Origin: Pseudarthrobacter sp. AL07
GTDB lineage: Bacteria > Actinomycetota > Actinomycetes > Actinomycetales > Micrococcaceae
Direction of reading: 5' to 3'
DNA length: 64,000 bases
Assembly (NCBI RefSeq): GCF_029960665.1
Contig: NZ_JASBRB010000002.1
Span: 124,001 to 188,000 of the forward strand
Each line of letters begins with the position of its first letter. Within the stretch, counting starts at the first letter, position 1. The notes under the pieces were generated by a model. The model saw only the letters and a program-made list of their open reading frames with translations, had not been told where the DNA came from and ran no database searches. The position numbers and the translations under genes are program-made. This document shows, one piece after another, positions 7,831 through 20,800 of this stretch.

Positions 7831-9339
7831 CTAGCCTTCAACGCCGAGCTTCGCGAGGATCAGCTCCTTGACGCGGCCGGCGTCGGCCTGCCCGCGGGTG
7901 GCCTTCATAACGCCGCCGACGATCGCGCCGATCGCCTGGAGCTTGCCGGCGCGGATTTTGTCCGCGACGTCGGGCTGTGCGGCGAGGGCGGCGTCGATGG
8001 CTTCCAGGAGGGGGCCGTCGTCGGAAACGACGGCGAGGCCGCGCTTCTCCACGATCTCCGCCGGGGTGCCTTCGCCGGCAAGCACGCCGTCCAGGACCTC
8101 GGTGGCCATCTTGTTGTTGATCTTGCCGTCCTCGACCATCCGGTTCAGCTCCACGATGGTGGCGGGCTGGACGCCCAGCTGGCCGGGATCGACGTCGGCG
8201 TTCTTGGCCCGGCCCACAATCTCGCCCATCCACCATTTACGGGCGACAGAGGCAGAGGCCCCAGCGGCGATAGTCTCTTCGATCTCATCCATAACGCCGG
8301 CGTTGACGACGTCGCGGAATTCCAGGTCCGAGTAGCCCCAGTCGGCCTGCAGCCGCTTTCGGCGGGCCGCCGGCGGCTCGGGCAGAGTGGCGCGGAGCTC
8401 CTCCACCCATTCGCGGGACGCAACGATCGGAACCAGGTCCGGCTCCGGGAAGTAGCGGTAATCATCGGCGTCCGACTTGGGCCGGCCCGAGGTGGTGGTG
8501 CGGGTGTCCTCGTGCCAGTGGCGCGTTTCCTGGATGACCGGGTTGCCGGCATCCAGGACGGCTGCGTGCCGCTGGATCTCGTAGCGGACGGCGTGTTCGA
8601 CGGCGCGCAGCGAGTTGACGTTTTTCGTTTCGGAGCGGATGCCGAAGCGTTCGCGGCCGTGCGGGCGCAGCGAAACGTTCGCGTCGCAGCGCACGTTGCC
8701 GCGTTCCATCTTCGCGTCCGACACACCAAGGTTCTTGACGATCTCCCGGACGGCGGCCACGTAGGCCTTAGCCAGCTCCGGGGCGCGGGAACCGGCGCCC
8801 TCGATGGGCTTGGTGACAATCTCCACCAGCGGAACGCCGGAACGGTTGTAGTCCACCAGCGAGAAGTCGGCACCCTGGATGCGGCCGGCGGCCCCGCCCA
8901 TGTGGGTCAGCTTGCCGGCGTCCTCTTCCATATGGGCGCGCTCGATCTCCACGCGGAAGATAGTCCCGTCCGCGAGTTCGATGTCCAGGTAGCCGTCGTA
9001 CGCGATCGGGTCCTCGTACTGTGACGTCTGGAAGTTTTTGGGAGTGTCCGGGTAGAAGTACTGCTTCCGGGCAAACGTGCAGGATTCAGCGATCTTGCAG
9101 TTCAGGGCAAGGCCGATCTTGATCGAGGACTCGATCGCCACCCTGTTCACCACCGGCAACACGCCGGGCATGCCCAGGTCCACCTCGTTGACGTTGGTGT
9201 TCGGCTCATCGCCGAAGACGTTGGGCGCCGAGGAGAACATCTTGGTCCTGGTATTGAGTTCCACGTGGACCTCGAACCCCAGGACGGGATCATACTTCTC
9301 CATGGCCTCTTCGAAGCTCAGTGTTGCGTCCGTGCTCAT
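7831..9339 (-). CDS. gatB: Asp-tRNA(Asn)/Glu-tRNA(Gln) amidotransferase subunit B
   Basis: Protein of 502 residues, normal for GatB, the subunit that binds the mischarged tRNA and phosphorylates its Asp or Glu side chain before amidation. It shows GFEVHVELNTRTKMFSSAPN at the N-terminus, VNEVDLGMPGVLPVVN, the family signature DYNRSGVPLVEIVT, and a C-terminal GatB/YqeY helical domain (last 150 residues) that holds the tRNA. The start ATG overlaps the gatA stop by one base (TAATG), so the two are translationally coupled. It is the last gene of gatC-gatA-gatB and is followed by the hairpin at 7731-7790. Confidence 0.97.
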   Translation of the reverse strand: MSTDATLSFEEAMEKYDPVLGFEVHVELNTRTKMFSSAPNVFGDEPNTNVNEVDLGMPGVLPVVNRVAIESSIKIGLALNCKIAESCTFARKQYFYPDTPKNFQTSQYEDPIAYDGYLDIELADGTIFRVEIERAHMEEDAGKLTHMGGAAGRIQGADFSLVDYNRSGVPLVEIVTKPIEGAGSRAPELAKAYVAAVREIVKNLGVSDAKMERGNVRCDANVSLRPHGRERFGIRSETKNVNSLRAVEHAVRYEIQRHAAVLDAGNPVIQETRHWHEDTRTTTSGRPKSDADDYRYFPEPDLVPIVASREWVEELRATLPEPPAARRKRLQADWGYSDLEFRDVVNAGVMDEIEETIAAGASASVARKWWMGEIVGRAKNADVDPGQLGVQPATIVELNRMVEDGKINNKMATEVLDGVLAGEGTPAEIVEKRGLAVVSDDGPLLEAIDAALAAQPDVADKIRAGKLQAIGAIVGGVMKATRGQADAGRVKELILAKLGVEG

Positions 9340-10898
9340 TATTTTGCCTCCTTGGCGTCAACAAGGGTCTCAACCAACGGCGGCGCCTGGTCCAGGAGCG
9401 GGCCGCCCCACTGTGCCTCAAGCAGGGATTCCAGGACAGCACCCACCCGGTAGAGCCGGGCATCCTCGCGGGCAGGAGCCAGCAGCTGGATGCCGACGGG
9501 AAGGCCGTCCTCGTCCGCCAGGCCGCCGGGCAGGGTCAGCCCGGGCACGCCGGCGAGGTTGGCGGGGATGGTGGCGACGTCGTTGAGGTACATCGCCAGC
9601 GGGTCGTTCAGTTTCTCGCCGAGCTTGAACGCCGTGGTGGGCGCCGTGGGAGAGATCAGGACGTCGGCCTGCGCGAACGCGGCCTCGAAGTCGCGCTGCA
9701 CCAGGGTACGGACCTTTTGGGCCGACCCGTAATACGCGTCGTAGTAGCCGGCGCTCAGCGCGTAGGTACCCAGGATGATGCGGCGCTTGACTTCGTCGCC
9801 GAATCCTGCGGCGCGGGTGGCACCCATAACGCGTTCGATCGTCATGGGTCCGTCCTCGGGCAGGACGCGCAGGCCGTACCGGACGCCGTCGAACTTTGCC
9901 AGGTTGGAGGAAGCCTCCGACGGCATGATCAGGTAGTAGGCACCGAGGGCGTACTGGAAGTTTGGGCAGGACACCTCAACGATGTCCGCACCGGCCTGCT
10001 TGAGCAGTTCCAGGGATTCGTTGAAGCGGTTCTCGACGCCGGCCTGGTAGCCCTCGCCGTGGAGTTCCTTGATGATGCCGATCCGCATGCCTTCGACGTT
10101 GCCCACGCGGGCTGCGGCGACGAGGTCTGCCAGGGGGTCGGGCAGGGATGTGGAGTCAAAGGGATCATGCCCGCCGATGACCTGGTGCAGCAGCGCCGAG
10201 TCCAGGACGGTGCGGGAAACCGGGCCGATCTGGTCCAGCGAGGAAGCCATGGCGATGGCACCGTAGCGGGAGACGCCGCCGTAGGTGGGCTTGACTCCCA
10301 CGGTGCCGGTGACGGCGCCGGGCTGGCGGATGGATCCGCCGGTGTCCGTACCGAGGGCCAGCGGGGCCTCGAAGGCAGCAACGGCCGCAGCCGAGCCGCC
10401 GCCGGAACCGCCGGGGATCCGGTCCAGGTCCCACGGGTTGCGGGTGGGGCCGTACGCGGAGTGCTCGGTGGAGGAACCCATGGCGAATTCGTCCAGGTTG
10501 GTTTTGCCCAGGATGGGCATTTTGGCGGCACGGAGGCGCTTGACTACCGTGGCGTCGTAGGGGCTGTGCCAGCCCTCGAGGATCCTGGAGCCCGCTGTGG
10601 TGGGCTGGCCGATGGTGACGATGAGGTCCTTGACCGCGATCGGTACGCCGGCGAGTTCGTGGAGTTCCTCGGCCGCGGCACCTCCTGCGGCACGGATGGC
10701 GTCCACCTCTGCGGCGACGGCGAGCGCTTCCTCGGTGTTGACGTGCAGGAACGCGTTCACGCCGCGTTCGCCGCCGTCCACGGCAGCAATGCGGTCAAGG
10801 TACGCCTGGGTGACCTCGACGGAGGTGACCTCGCGGGCGGCCAGCTTGGCGGCCAACTGCGCGGCGGAGAGGCGGATGAGTTCGTTGGTGTCAGTCAT
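9339..10898 (-). CDS. gatA: Asp-tRNA(Asn)/Glu-tRNA(Gln) amidotransferase subunit A
   Basis: Protein of 519 residues, an amidase-signature enzyme that releases ammonia from glutamine for the GatB reaction. The Ser-cisSer-Lys triad region is seen: IAVKDLIVT carries the Lys, and [32 protein letters not shown] carries both serines. Start ATG at 10898, two bases after the gatC stop. Most actinobacteria use this complex to make Gln-tRNA, and many also Asn-tRNA. Confidence 0.97.
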   Translation of the reverse strand: MTDTNELIRLSAAQLAAKLAAREVTSVEVTQAYLDRIAAVDGGERGVNAFLHVNTEEALAVAAEVDAIRAAGGAAAEELHELAGVPIAVKDLIVTIGQPTTAGSRILEGWHSPYDATVVKRLRAAKMPILGKTNLDEFAMGSSTEHSAYGPTRNPWDLDRIPGGSGGGSAAAVAAFEAPLALGTDTGGSIRQPGAVTGTVGVKPTYGGVSRYGAIAMASSLDQIGPVSRTVLDSALLHQVIGGHDPFDSTSLPDPLADLVAAARVGNVEGMRIGIIKELHGEGYQAGVENRFNESLELLKQAGADIVEVSCPNFQYALGAYYLIMPSEASSNLAKFDGVRYGLRVLPEDGPMTIERVMGATRAAGFGDEVKRRIILGTYALSAGYYDAYYGSAQKVRTLVQRDFEAAFAQADVLISPTAPTTAFKLGEKLNDPLAMYLNDVATIPANLAGVPGLTLPGGLADEDGLPVGIQLLAPAREDARLYRVGAVLESLLEAQWGGPLLDQAPPLVETLVDAKEAK

Positions 10899-10900
10899 GG

Positions 10901-11197
10901 TTATGCCTCATCCAGGATTGCCGGGACCTTGAAACGGTTCTCATCGGAATCCGGAGCTCCCGAGAGTGCCTGCTCCGCGGTGAAGGTGTGGCCCACAACG
11001 TCCTCGCGGAACACGTTGGTCAGCGGGATCGGGTGGGAGGTTGCCGGGACGTCATCACCGGCGGCTTCACTCACGGACTTCACTGAATCAACGATGACGG
11101 CGAGTTCGCCGGCCATCCTGTCCAGCTCTTCAGCACTCATCTCGATGTGAGCGAGCCGCGCGAGGTGCGCAACATCGTCACGGTTGATCGCAGCCAT
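10901..11197 (-). CDS. gatC: Asp-tRNA(Asn)/Glu-tRNA(Gln) amidotransferase subunit C
   Basis: Protein of 98 residues. GatC is a small scaffold wrapped round the GatA-GatB interface. The family pattern is clear: [32 protein letters not shown] at residues 7-38, and the C-terminal [11 protein letters not shown] segment. It is the first gene of the operon; AGGGGAGATCC precedes the ATG as ribosome site. Its promoter should lie in 11198-11250. Confidence 0.95.
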   Translation of the reverse strand: MAAINRDDVAHLARLAHIEMSAEELDRMAGELAVIVDSVKSVSEAAGDDVPATSHPIPLTNVFREDVVGHTFTAEQALSGAPDSDENRFKVPAILDEA

Positions 11198-11253
11198 GGA
11201 TCTCCCCTGCAGGTTCGGATTGTTTTCCGAACCAGTCTAGTGGGGAAACGTCA

Positions 11254-11293
11254 GTGCCCGTCTGACGACCCCCAGCGGGCGTCAGACGGGCAC
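11254..11293. terminator. hairpin between the citrate transporter remnant and gatC
   Basis: A perfect 14-bp stem, GTGCCCGTCTGACG with CGTCAGACGGGCAC, and a 12-base loop. It lies 50 bp after the stop of the transporter remnant on the minus strand and was probably its terminator. There is no T-run. Confidence 0.7.
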
Positions 11294-11342
11294 ATCGGTG
11301 CCGTGGTCCCGGCCACAAAGGCCAGCCACAGGCAGCTACAGA

Positions 11343-11730
11343 CTAACCGATCCCGATGGCTCCAGTCAGCATCCCCACGCCCAGCATGACGAGGGAAACC
11401 ACTGCGGTGCGCCACAGGACCTTTTTGTGGTGGTCGCGGAGGTCCACCTTGGCCAGCGAGACGAGCAGGAGGATGGCCGGAACCAGCGGGCTCTGCAGGT
11501 GGACCGGCTGCTCGGTGATGGAGGCACGCGCCATGTCCGCGGCGCTGATTCCGTAGTGCGCGGCGGTCTCGCTGAGCACGGGCAGGACGCCGAAGTAGAA
11601 GGCGTCGTTGCTCATGAAGAACGTCATGGGGATGCTGAGGACGCCGGTGATGACGGCCATGAACGGGCCTATGCTCGTCGGGATGATCTGGACAAGCCAC
11701 GCGGACATGGCCTCGACCACGCCGTGGGCC
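11343..11730 (-). pseudogene. CitMHS-family citrate transporter, C-terminal remnant
   Basis: Only the last ~128 residues of a citrate-metal:proton symporter (CitMHS, normally about 430-470 residues) remain. The retained part begins HGVVEAMSAWLVQIIPTS, runs through the highly conserved PMTFFMSNDAFYFGVLPVL and EQPVHLQSPLVPAILLLVSL, and ends with two hydrophobic helices and TAG at 11343-11345. Homology stops at about 11725-11730, exactly where kinase homology on the opposite strand begins. It therefore lost its promoter, start and most membrane helices. A long open frame continues upstream on this strand but reads antisense to the kinase remnant and is not protein-like. Confidence 0.85.
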
Positions 11731-11745
11731 GACGCTCCGGTGCCC
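11724..11745. other. deletion junction between two divergent truncated genes
   Basis: On the left the CitMHS protein homology (minus strand) ends at about 11726; on the right the kinase homology (plus strand) begins at about 11737-11758. Divergent citrate transporter and CitAB genes normally share an intergenic promoter region. A single deletion that removed this region and the 5' ends of both genes explains the arrangement. Confidence 0.7.
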
Positions 11746-12540
11746 GGGCAGCTCAAGGCGCTGACCCGGCCTGACGCGTCGGAGGCCGATGCCATTGAGC
11801 TGGTGGCCGGCGGCAGTGTCCTGGTGGCCAACGCGCGCAAGGCCTTGCATCGAAGCAAGAACCTGGGCTTGGTGGTGATGCTCCGGGACCGCACCGAACT
11901 CCAGCAGCTCACCCGGCAGCTCGATGCCGTGGGCACCATGTCCACGGCCGTGCGCGCCCAGCGCCACGAATTCGCCAACCAGCTGCACACCATCGCCGGC
12001 CCCATGAGCATCGGGCAGCACCAGCAAGCCCGCGAGTACCTGGCCGTCTTGGCCGCCACGGGGCCGCTGAAGTTTCCGGTGGACCAGGCGGAACTGTTGC
12101 AGGACCCGTACTTGCAGGCCTTTGCGGGTGCCAAGGGGGTGGAGGCTGATGAGCGCGGTGTTACGCTGCGGATCGGGCCCGAAACACTGGTCCGGGGCCA
12201 GGTCACGGAGCCGCAGGACGTAACCACTGTGCTGGGCAACCTGGTAGATAACGCGGTGAACGCCGCCGTCGCCGGTTCGTCCCCGGACCGCTGGGTGGAG
12301 CTGGAGGTGCTGGATGAACCGCACGACGACGGCGGGACGCTGCACATCGTCGTTGCCGATTCCGGCGACGGGCTGGCCGCCGGGACCCGTGGCGGGCAGG
12401 GGCTGGGCCTGGCCCTCGCCCGGAAACTGGCGCGCCGCCGCCGGGACGTCCGCTTGCTGGAGCCGGGGACGACGGCCCGGACAGGGGCCGGGACACCTTC
12501 GGGGACCACGGATTTGGCTCGAGAGGACAATGATGCCTGA
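11737..12540 (+). pseudogene. CitA/DcuS-like sensor histidine kinase, C-terminal remnant
   Basis: The frame codes for the end of a PAS domain (GSVLVANARKALHRSKNLGLVVMLRDRT), a Spo0B-type phosphoacceptor helix (RAQRHEFANQLHTIAG, with the phospho-His in QRHEF), and an ATP-binding domain with an N box (LGNLVDNAVNAA), G1 (VADSGDGLAAG) and G2 (GGQGLGLALARKLA). The periplasmic citrate sensor, both membrane helices and most of the PAS domain are missing, and no ribosome site or credible start is seen at the truncation point. It ends with TGA at 12538-12540, overlapping the start of the response-regulator remnant. It abuts the divergent transporter remnant. Confidence 0.85.
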
Positions 12541-12921
12541 GGATTTCAGGGTGCTGATTGTGGATGACGATTTCCACGTGGCCAAGCTGCATGCCGCGTA
12601 TGTGGATTCGGTGGCGGGATTCCTTGCTGGCGCCGGTGGGGTCGGCGTCCTTGGCCCTGCAGGCGATCCACAGTCTCCGCCCGGATCTGGTGCTGCTGGA
12701 TGTTTACCTGCCGGACGCCTCAGGGCTCGACCTGCTGCAGCAGCTCGACGTGGACACCATGATCCTCAGAGCCGCGTCGGACACCGGGTCGCTGCGGAAA
12801 GCGTTCCGCCACGGCGCAACGGTACCTGTCCTCGCTGGCCGACGACGGCGCCGTCGACATCCAACTGCGCTACGGGACCACCGGACGCCCGGAACACCGC
12901 TACAGCCTCCCGGGCCAGTAG
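12533..12921 (+). pseudogene. CitB-like response regulator with frameshift and internal deletion
   Basis: A GAGAGGAC ribosome site and the ATG at 12533 open a receiver domain, MPEDFRVLIVDDDFHVAKLH, with the acidic pocket. After VDSVAGF (about 12625) the homology moves to another frame: SLALQAIHSLRPDLVLLDVYLPDASGLDLL, which carries the phospho-Asp. After RKAFRHGA (about 12810) it jumps again, to a third frame holding only the last 35 residues of a CitB protein (QRYLSSLADDGAVDIQLRYG to the TAG at 12919-12921). The receiver end, the linker and most of the DNA-binding domain are missing. A working regulator cannot be made. Confidence 0.8.
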
Positions 12922-12934
12922 CGGCGCCCTTCGA

Positions 12935-12989
12935 ACGCGAAAGGACACTTGGGGCCCCGGAATCCAGGGCCCCAAGTGTCCGTTCGCGC
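12935..12989. terminator. long hairpin between the response-regulator remnant and ridA-like gene
   Basis: Arms of 23 bases (12935-12957 and 12967-12989) pair at 22 positions, with a 9-base loop. The core is GGACACTTGGGGCCC with GGGCCCCAAGTGTCC. It lies between two convergent genes and can serve both. Confidence 0.78.
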
Positions 12990-13011
12990 CGGGGGTGCAG
13001 ATTGGAGCGTG

Positions 13012-13395
13012 CTAGTTGGCGCTCTTCTGCGCCACGAGCTCGATCTCGACGAGCATCTTCGGGTCAAGGAACGGCAAGACGTGCACCAGGGCAAGCGTGG
13101 GGCGGATCTCGCCGAAGACTTCGCCGTGGGCGCGGCCGGCCTCTTCCCATTTGCTGATGTCCGTCAGGTACAGCTTGGACTGAACCACGTCGTCGAAGCT
13201 GAAACCGGCGTCGGCCAGGACCACGCCGAGCTTCTGCAGGATGTACTGGGTCTGCGTGTAGAAGTCATCGCCCACAATGCCATCCTCGCCGCTGGCAGCC
13301 GTGGCGGAGATGTACAGCGTAGTGTCCACCTGGACGGCGCGGGAGTAGCCGAGGGTCTGCTCCCAGACGGAGCCGGTGCCGAATGTTTTGCGCAT
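13012..13395 (-). CDS. RidA family protein
   Basis: Protein of 127 residues, the normal RidA (YjgF/YER057c/UK114) size. RidA proteins hydrolyse reactive enamine/imine intermediates made by PLP enzymes and protect other PLP enzymes from damage. The C-terminal family block RPTLALVHVLPFLDPKMLVEIELVA includes the Arg that binds the carboxylate of the imine, and LYISATAASGEDG is the substrate-pocket strand. The protein is trimeric in the family. It does not share an operon with the threonine or amine oxidase genes. The start ATG at 13395 gives the full domain. Confidence 0.9.
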   Translation of the reverse strand: MRKTFGTGSVWEQTLGYSRAVQVDTTLYISATAASGEDGIVGDDFYTQTQYILQKLGVVLADAGFSFDDVVQSKLYLTDISKWEEAGRAHGEVFGEIRPTLALVHVLPFLDPKMLVEIELVAQKSAN

Positions 13396-13433
13396 GGTGG
13401 GCCTTTCTGTGCCGAAAATGAGTCGGCACCACT

Positions 13434-13946
13434 TTAGGGTGACTGGACGTCAAGCCGGTAAACCAGCAGCTTTATGTCGGTGCCCGGAATCAACCAGTCG
13501 CGCTCGGGGACACGTTTGAAGCCTGTCTTCCGGTAGAGGCCGTGGGCGCTCTCCCAGGTCCCGCCGGTAGTGAGGGCAACGCCGGCGATCCCCTCCAGCG
13601 ATTTGGCATGCTTAATGATGGCTTCCACCATGGCCTTGCCTGCGCCACTGCGCTGGACCGCGGGATCCACAACCAGCATCCGGAATTCCAGCTCATCCGG
13701 CCGGGCGATGTCGGCGAACGGTTCACCTGCCAGCGCGAGAGTCACGGATCCCACCACCTGCCGGCCACGCTCCGCAACCCAGATGGTGGACTTCGCTGCA
13801 CGGGCGGCAACATCCTGGATCTGCTGCATATAGGGATGGTCCGCGCTGTCGAAATACCCTGCTGCCAGGTATGAGTCCACGGTGATCCTGGCGATGGCCT
13901 GGAAGTCTTCCTCTACGGCCGGTCGGATGGTTATTTGCGATAGCAC
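13434..13946 (-). CDS. GNAT-family N-acetyltransferase
   Basis: Protein of 170 residues with the acetyl-CoA-binding motif A of the GNAT fold (FRMLVVDPAVQRSGAGKAMVEAII, about residues 87-110) and the later GVALTTGGTWESAHGLYRKTGFKRV motif B. It would transfer an acetyl group from acetyl-CoA to an amine; the substrate is not predictable. The start is a GTG at 13946 with a weak ribosome site; no better start is seen because the domain needs the first residues. It lies 38 bases before the RidA gene on the same strand and may be co-transcribed with it. Confidence 0.87.
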   Translation of the reverse strand: MLSQITIRPAVEEDFQAIARITVDSYLAAGYFDSADHPYMQQIQDVAARAAKSTIWVAERGRQVVGSVTLALAGEPFADIARPDELEFRMLVVDPAVQRSGAGKAMVEAIIKHAKSLEGIAGVALTTGGTWESAHGLYRKTGFKRVPERDWLIPGTDIKLLVYRLDVQSP

Positions 13947-13972
13947 CTGACAATGCTAGTGGCGCAACGGCG

Positions 13973-17115
<3,143 letters not shown>

Positions 17116-17186
17116 TTAGTTGCCGTGGGGCCCGGACACTGTGCTGCCCCCCTCGTCAGAGCTTCTGCGGTTAGCGTTAAGCCTGG

Positions 17187-17753
17187 TCAGTGTGAGGCGA
17201 GTCGGTTCCGGCTCCACCAGGCGAACGCGAGGCCGGCGACTCCGACCAGGAGCACGCCCGCCATGATGGCCAGCAGGCTGGGGCCGCCGAAGAGGCCGGA
17301 GCCGTCGTTCCGGGAAACGGCGGCGGCCTGTGTGGGCTTGGCCGATTTGGTGACTGGCTTGTTCCAGTTCGATTCCGTGGACGGGGTTGCGGACGACGAC
17401 GGCGGGCTGGCGATGGTGGTGCTGGGCGCGGCCGATCTCGATTCCTCCGGCGGCGAAACGCTCGGTTCCGGGGCGAGGGTGGGAACCGGTACCGCTGCTG
17501 GCGCTACGGGCGCGGGCGGCGGTGCCGGGGGATCGATCACCGGGGCTGGCGGTGACGGCGTCGGCGTTGGTTTGCCCGGACTGGGCGGCGTCGGGTCGTC
17601 GGCCGGGCCACACAGCACCACACAGGGCATTTTGCCATTTTCACCGTCGTCGGCCTGCGCCGGGGCCGCCCCAGAAAGGCCAACCAGGAGCGCCAGCACC
17701 GCAGCGGCCGCAGCCGCGGACACGTCGCGGAGCACGGATGAAGATCGGATCAT
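17187..17753 (-). CDS. secreted Pro-rich protein with C-terminal membrane anchor
   Basis: Protein of 188 residues. It has a signal peptide (VSAAAAAAVLALLVGLSGAAPAQA), a short segment with a close Cys pair (MPCVVLCGPADD), a long Pro/Ser/Thr/Ala-rich stalk of about 100 residues, and near the C-terminus a hydrophobic helix (LLAIMAGVLLVGVAGLAFAWW) followed by Arg residues. This is a typical layout for a wall-spanning or surface-exposed protein held by a C-terminal anchor; there is no LPxTG sequence. The start ATG at 17753 has AAGG six bases before it. It lies after the terminator that ends the large operon. Function unknown. Confidence 0.7.
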   Translation of the reverse strand: MIRSSSVLRDVSAAAAAAVLALLVGLSGAAPAQADDGENGKMPCVVLCGPADDPTPPSPGKPTPTPSPPAPVIDPPAPPPAPVAPAAVPVPTLAPEPSVSPPEESRSAAPSTTIASPPSSSATPSTESNWNKPVTKSAKPTQAAAVSRNDGSGLFGGPSLLAIMAGVLLVGVAGLAFAWWSRNRLASH

Positions 17754-17829
17754 GGTTACCTTTTCGACAGCGCCCGGCACCCCCTTGCCGCAGCGAACAG
17801 TGTTTCCGGTAGTCTCCTACAACGCCCAC

Positions 17830-17860
17830 GGGCCGGCAAATCCGGCGGATTTGCCGGCCC
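17830..17860. terminator. terminator of the large ten-gene operon
   Basis: A perfect 14-bp stem (GGGCCGGCAAATCC with GGATTTGCCGGCCC) with a 3-base loop, 16 bp after the stop of the FtsK-like gene on the minus strand. There is no clear T-run. Confidence 0.8.
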
Positions 17861-17875
17861 GCATAAAGCAACGGC

Positions 17876-20800
17876 TCAGCCCCTGTTTTCCGGCGGCAGG
17901 GCGATCTGCAGTTTCCGCGCCTTGCCGCGTCCAACGATGTAGCCACGGCCAGGTATGAATTCCGGGCTGACGCGCCCCAGCGACGTGTTGAGCAGACTGT
18001 CCCCTTCGATGTCGCCCGGGTTGATGAGCAGGCCCCGGCGTCCGGATTTGAAAGGCTGGGCCAGGGACCAGGCCGAGGACCAGGTTGACGTTTCCGATTC
18101 CCCAATGACCCACTGATCGGCCTTGATGGACGCCGACACGAGCTGCGAAACGCCCGATTCAGCCACGGTATCCGTGAACTCGGTCAGGCCCTCGATGAAG
18201 ATCGCCAGCTTCCCCGGGTTCCCCGAAGAGTGCTCTGTGAGGTCCTCGATGATCTCAGCCAGGTCCTCGGCACCCACCACCGAACGGTTCCAGAGCGGCA
18301 GCGACGCCACCGCGGACCGGCGCGAGCCGATGTACACCAGCTCCGTGTCCGGATTGGAGCGGCGCAGCGCGTACGCCAGGGTCACCAGCGCCACCGTCCT
18401 GCCGGCCCCTGGCGGACCGGCCAGCAGCAGCGGTCCCTGTGCCATGATCTCGGCTGGCTGCAGGGTTTCGTCGTCGACACCGATGACGGGCAGCTCCGGG
18501 CTGCCGGCAGGCAGGACATCCAAGTCCACCAGTTCGGGAAGCCGCTGGATTTTGGGTGCCGACTCCAGCCCCTGGCGCAGCATCGCCTGGCTCAGCTTGT
18601 GGACTTCACGGGCCTGCAGCGCCAGGTTGGAGTTACCGCCCAGGACGGCCAGCTGGACCTCGTAGCCGCCCAGCATGCCGCGCCCGGGCGGTGAGGAGCT
18701 GGTGAGGACGTCCTTGGCGACGTCCATGGACATGTAGTCGTCCTCGGACGTCAGCCTCAGCACCAGCCGGCGCTGGATGGAGGCCAACAATGTCGCCGGT
18801 ACCGCGTTGGGCCGGTCACCGGTGACCACGAGGTGGATCCCCAGGGGACGGCCATCGGTGGCCAGCTGCAGGAAAATATCCCAGAGCGCGGACAGGCGGC
18901 TGAATTCGTACGTCTCGCGGAACGCCGAGATGCCGTCCAGCAGCACGAAGATCCGCTTCTCGTCCGGGCGGTTGGCCAGGGTCCGGTATTCCACGATGGT
19001 GGAGGCCCTGACCTCGGCGAACCGGGCTGACCTCTCGTCGGCGATGTCCCGGAGCAGGCGGAGCAACCGGCCAACGCGTTCGACGTCATCACCGTTGATG
19101 ATCTCGCCGACGTGCGGCAGTTCTTCGAGCATCTTCAGTCCGGAGGAACCGCAATCTATCCCGTAGATATGCACGGGCCCGCCCCGGGGCGTGACGGCCG
19201 CGGCGATCGCGATGCCGCGCAGGGCAGCGGACTTTCCCGAACCGCCCGTGCCGTAGATGGCCATGTTGCCGTCCTGGTCCGGCTCGTAGAACACCGTGGG
19301 CTGTTCCTGGCGGGCAGGATCATCCGCCACACCCAGCAGCAGCCGTTCGTCCGTCCGGGGGTTCGGGAGCTTGGAGAAGTCGTACGTCTTGGCCAGCTCG
19401 TCCAGCCACGGTTTGCGCGGGGGCCGGATGGCCAACGATTCCGCTGCCCGGACGATGTTGGTGGTCATCCTGGCGATGTCGTTGGGTCCGGCCGGGGCTT
19501 CCTTGACGGGTTTTTCCGGGGCCGGCGCCTCCCAGCTGGGTCCTGACCCGAAGGCCATTTCCACAATGTCGATCTGCGGACGCTGGGGCTTCTCCGTAGT
19601 CCAGCCGCCGGCATAGCCGGTCTGGAAACCCTGGATGCGGCCGGGCCCGGTCTTGGCGGCGCCGCGGCCCGGGATGGACGGGTCGAAGTAGGCCGCATCA
19701 GGCACGCCGAGGATGTCGGTAGCGTCATCCTCATCCGCCATGCGCAGGGCAACCCGGAGGTTGGTGTTGGCGCGCAGGCTGTCCTTGATGACGCCGGCGG
19801 GACGCTGCGTGGCCAGGATCAGGTGCAGGCCCAGGGACCGGCCACGGGCAGCGACATCGACCACGCCGTCCACAAATTCGGGGACTTCGGTGGCCAGCGC
19901 CGCGAATTCGTCCACAACGATGATGAGGTACGGCGGTGCTTCCGGGTCGGCTTCGCGCTGGAGCCCGAGCAGGTCTTTGGCTTTCTTACGGTTCAGCAGG
20001 TGCTCGCGGTAGTGCAGCTCTGCACGGAGGGAGGTCAGGGCGCGGCGGACCAGGTGCTGGGAGAGGTCGGTCACCAGGCCCACGGTGTGGGGCAGGCTGA
20101 GGCAATCGGCGAACGCCGCCCCGCCCTTGTAGTCCACAAACAGGAAGCTCACGCGGTCCGGGCTGTACGCGGCAGCCATGCCCATGACCCAGGACTGCAG
20201 GAACTCTGATTTGCCGGCGCCGGTGGTGCCGCCGACCAGCGCGTGCGGGCCCTCGTTCTTCAGGTCCAGGTAGAGCGGCTCGATGCCCTTGGAACCCACC
20301 AGCGCCCGGAGGGTGCCGTTGTCCTTCCTGTTGGGAACCGCGGAGGCATGCACTGAATTGTTCTCGACCCACCGCTCCGCCACGGCCTGCGGGTTGTCCA
20401 GGAAGTCTTTGCCGATCAGGGTGGCGTAGGACACCGCGCGGGGCAGGTCGGAGTCGTCGCTGACAGGCTTGCCAACGTCCACCACGGGCGCCAGCATCCG
20501 GGCCAGCTGGGCGGCCAGTTCGGCGTCGAGGCTTTCGCAGCTTACGGGGTAGGTGTGCCGTCCCAGCCGCACCTGCCCGGTGGTGGTGCCGTTTTCGCCG
20601 TCCACCACCATAAAGTCCCGGCAGGCGGCAGGGAGTGCCTGGATGTCGGTGGCCACCCACATCACGTGGACGCCGGAATCCGGCCCTCGCTCGGCAAGGC
20701 GGGTCAGCCTGCCCCGGTCCACCGGAGCGTCGTCGTCGACGATGACCAGGACCGCCGGCAGCACCGGCGCCGGGACTTCGTCCCTGGCCGGGTCCACGGA

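Noticed and set aside
9321-11150. A plus-strand open frame of about 600 codons opposite gatA
   Set aside because: It is antisense to well-identified gatA and gatC and reads as low-complexity Gly/Val/Asp sequence. Such frames are normal in GC-rich DNA where stop codons are rare.
11608-12540. A complete 310-residue kinase starting at 11608
   Set aside because: Residues before about 11737 are antisense to the transporter remnant and show no kinase homology, so the true 5' part is missing.
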